A program made the position numbers and the translations under genes. A DNA stretch of 8,190 nucleotides from positions 1 through 8,190 of the forward strand of contig JAKAHQ010000059.1 of the NCBI GenBank assembly GCA_021814855.1, in the 5' to 3' direction. Shown in pieces: positions 7,193-8,190 of the stretch. The stretch's first letter is position 1. Every line of letters begins with the position of its first letter. Source of the stretch: Bacteroidota bacterium (GTDB lineage: Bacteria > Bacteroidota > Ignavibacteria > Ignavibacteriales > Melioribacteraceae). The notes beneath the pieces were generated by a model. It saw only the letters and a program-made list of their open reading frames with translations. It was not told the origin of the DNA and did not search any database.

Positions 7193-7429
7193 ATGAAAGC
7201 AAAGAATATATTAGAAACAATCGGCAACACTCCTCACGTTTTAATCAACAATCTTTTTCCCGGCAATGAAGTTTGGGTTAAGCTGGAAAAAGCTAATCCC
7301 GGCGGCAGCATAAAAGATAGAATCGGTTTGGCAATGATCGAAGATGCAGAAAAGAAAGGCATCTTAAATGAAAAAAGTATTATTGTTTTTTTCATTTGGT
7401 GTTTATTCTGCCAATACTTCCAACCATAA
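7193..7429 (+). pseudogene. cysK: Cysteine synthase (O-acetylserine sulfhydrylase), 3' part missing
   Basis: The start ATG at 7193 has a strong AAGGAG site (7181-7186) that overlaps the stop of the acetyltransferase gene. Residues 1-64 are a normal CysK N-terminus: [15 protein letters not shown], then [16 protein letters not shown] with K41 as the PLP-binding lysine, then [15 protein letters not shown]. The family would continue with a PTSGNTG substrate loop. Instead, after about base 7384 the frame runs into unrelated residues ([14 protein letters not shown]) and stops at 7429, for 78 aa against roughly 300-310 in intact enzymes. The rest of cysK is not found in the remaining ~800 bases on either strand. 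The product would lack most of the PLP site and cannot be active. Causes could be an insertion larger than 800 bp, a rearrangement, or a chimeric assembly join. Confidence 0.92.
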
Positions 7430-7579
7430 TTTGTCATCATATTTTTATTTTAATAAAGGCTTTAGATTATCGTTCCGCTCCTTGTGCTTTGGGTCTTAGT
7501 ATAGGTAAGTCCCTCTTGCTCAGCGAGGATTAGAACGAATGTCTCTCACTTGGCTTGAATTCATCAAGCACCTTTTAAT
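7385..7579. other. Unassigned sequence downstream of the cysK break
   Basis: This stretch holds no recognised gene. On the + strand, a frame from ATG 7368 (inside cysK, other frame) runs 43 codons to TAG 7497 and contains NKGFRLSFRSL. That resembles the GFRL-type tail of formylglycine-generating-enzyme/C-type-lectin folds, but only weakly. A small hairpin, GCTTGA (7553-7558) with TCAAGC (7564-7569), is followed by ACCTTTTAATTT and could be a + strand terminator. CCTC and GAGG at 7512-7528 bracket another small stem. No convincing function can be assigned. Confidence 0.3.
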
Positions 7580-7825
7580 TTATAAAAAACTTACTTGTTT
7601 TAAAATTACCGGACTGTGTAAAATAACTGCTTCATAGCCAACTATTGGTTCTAAGGGGTTATTAAATTTGTGAACCGCCTTGATGTCTTTTCTACGCCGG
7701 AGCGACCGCCGCCAAGTTTCGCTTCGCCACTCAGGATTTATTCTCTTAGCTTCCGCTTCAACCTGTTCGTAAGTGGCATACTGACAAACTTTAATATAAT
7801 TTATAAGCTGGTCGGTTTGCGTCAT
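7580..7825 (-). CDS. Small hypothetical protein, possible winged-helix DNA-binding fold
   Basis: This is an 81-aa basic protein. The ATG at 7825 was chosen because it lies 4 bases after the stop of the upstream 57-aa gene; the same frame extends back to an ATG at 7894 inside that gene, which is less likely. The predicted pattern is helix (TDQLINYIKVCQ), helix (TYEQVEAEAKRI), then a strongly basic helix (SETWRRSLRRRKDI), then a strand-turn-strand (KAVHKF..PIVGYEAV). That is how small winged-helix domains are laid out. I do not recognise a named family. The close spacing implies co-transcription with the ribbon-helix-helix-like gene. Such small regulator pairs are common on plasmids, phages and integrative elements, which fits its place in the DNA that interrupts cysK. 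Role unknown. Confidence 0.5.
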   Translation of the reverse strand: MTQTDQLINYIKVCQYATYEQVEAEAKRINPEWRSETWRRSLRRRKDIKAVHKFNNPLEPIVGYEAVILHSPVILKQVSFL

Positions 7826-7829
7826 ATTA

Positions 7830-8003
7830 TTAAACTGTATTATCTCTTCGCCTCTTGATAGTTCTAATGCCGTTTTTAATAAACATCTCACCAAGCGTGT
7901 TGTATCTGATACAAGTTTGCTTTACTGCTTCTAAAAATTCAGCTTTTGTTTTTTCATCAGTACGGATATAAATGACGACTGATTTAGATTTAATTTCTTT
8001 CAT
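7830..8003 (-). CDS. Small ribbon-helix-helix-like protein
   Basis: This is a 57-aa ORF from ATG (complement of 8001-8003) to TAA (complement of 7830-7832). The sequence fits the ribbon-helix-helix plan: a short strand (SKSVVIYIRT, residues 6-15), helix A (DEKTKAEFLEAVKQT, 16-30), a turn (CIRYNT), helix B (LGEMFIKNGIRTI, 37-49) and a basic tail (KRRR). RHH proteins bind DNA as dimers through the paired strand and typically autorepress small operons, including toxin-antitoxin and plasmid-control modules. No Shine-Dalgarno is seen before the ATG. It is followed 4 bases later by the winged-helix-like gene, so the two probably form one unit. The fold is an inference from pattern, and no specific family is claimed. 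Confidence 0.6.
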   Translation of the reverse strand: MKEIKSKSVVIYIRTDEKTKAEFLEAVKQTCIRYNTLGEMFIKNGIRTIKRRRDNTV

Positions 8004-8190
8004 AAGAATTGATAAAACTTAAATGATGTCGGCTTTTAAAATTGACACCTCTTTTAGTTCGTTTACACCAAATATTGAAAAGGTTTTTCGGGCCGGAATA
8101 ATAAACTATAAATTTACGATTACCATTGTCCTGATGTAGAAAAAACCAAAATCTTATGTAAAGAATTTTGAAATAAAAATTAAGAACCTG
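8004..8190. other. Upstream region of the small minus-strand operon; no gene seen
   Basis: This AT-rich stretch holds no ORF of interest on either strand. It must carry the promoter of the 7580-8003 pair if they are transcribed alone. On the minus strand TGTC and GACA flank about 13 bases (8030-8050), a possible but very weak operator. The near-palindrome TTCGGGCCGGAA lies at about 8087-8098. Neither is convincing alone. Confidence 0.25.

Noticed and set aside
7234..7440. Minus-strand ORF of 68 codons across the cysK break
   Set aside because: Most of it is the antisense of the clear cysK N-terminus; it is open by chance.
7670..7858. Plus-strand ORF of 62 codons
   Set aside because: It lies opposite the better-supported minus-strand winged-helix-like gene and has no RBS or recognisable motif.
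7580..8003. The small gene pair as a toxin-antitoxin system
   Set aside because: The RHH-like protein could be an antitoxin, but the second protein looks DNA-binding and shows no known toxin motif, so the label is not supported.

Overview
The window looks like chromosomal DNA from a free-living, moderately AT-rich member of the Bacteroidota/Chlorobi/Ignavibacteriota group. This is an inference from three things: exported proteins whose signal peptides end in ...SAQ or ...TAQ, a mixture of strong and absent Shine-Dalgarno sites, and the protein families present. No rRNA, tRNA, CRISPR array or intact transposase gene is visible.

Layout. (1) 1-1518, + strand: (R)-citramalate synthase (cimA), cut at its 5' end by the window edge and followed by a weak hairpin/U-tract terminator. 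(2) 1734-2828, +: an exported GH5-family glycoside hydrolase. (3) 2855-2964: a 110-bp element bounded by inverted repeats, between two convergent genes, resembling a MITE or IS remnant. (4) 2981-5059, -: an exported S9 (DPP5-like) serine peptidase, divergent from (5) 5258-6037, +: an exported dienelactone-hydrolase-family enzyme. (6) 6124-7429, +: a cysteine-biosynthesis operon. It has a TATAAT box, a 38-codon leader ORF ending in six consecutive Cys codons, a hairpin with a T-run that overlaps those codons, a serine O-acetyltransferase gene, and the first ~64 codons of cysteine synthase (cysK). (7) From about 7385 to the window end, cysK is replaced by unrelated DNA holding a two-gene minus-strand cassette: a ribbon-helix-helix-like 57-aa protein and a winged-helix-like 81-aa protein.

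How it works together. The serine acetyltransferase makes O-acetylserine, and CysK turns it into cysteine with sulfide. The acetyltransferase ends in isoleucine, the residue known to dock SAT into the CysK active site. The poly-Cys leader directly upstream is best explained as a cysteine-sensing attenuator, analogous in logic to the poly-cysteine leader ORFs known from mycobacteria. It is the most interesting system in the window. The second notable event is the break in cysK, which is either a real insertion or rearrangement, or an assembly join. The GH5, S9 and DLH genes are periplasmic or secreted hydrolases with no evident link to each other beyond polymer and peptide degradation.
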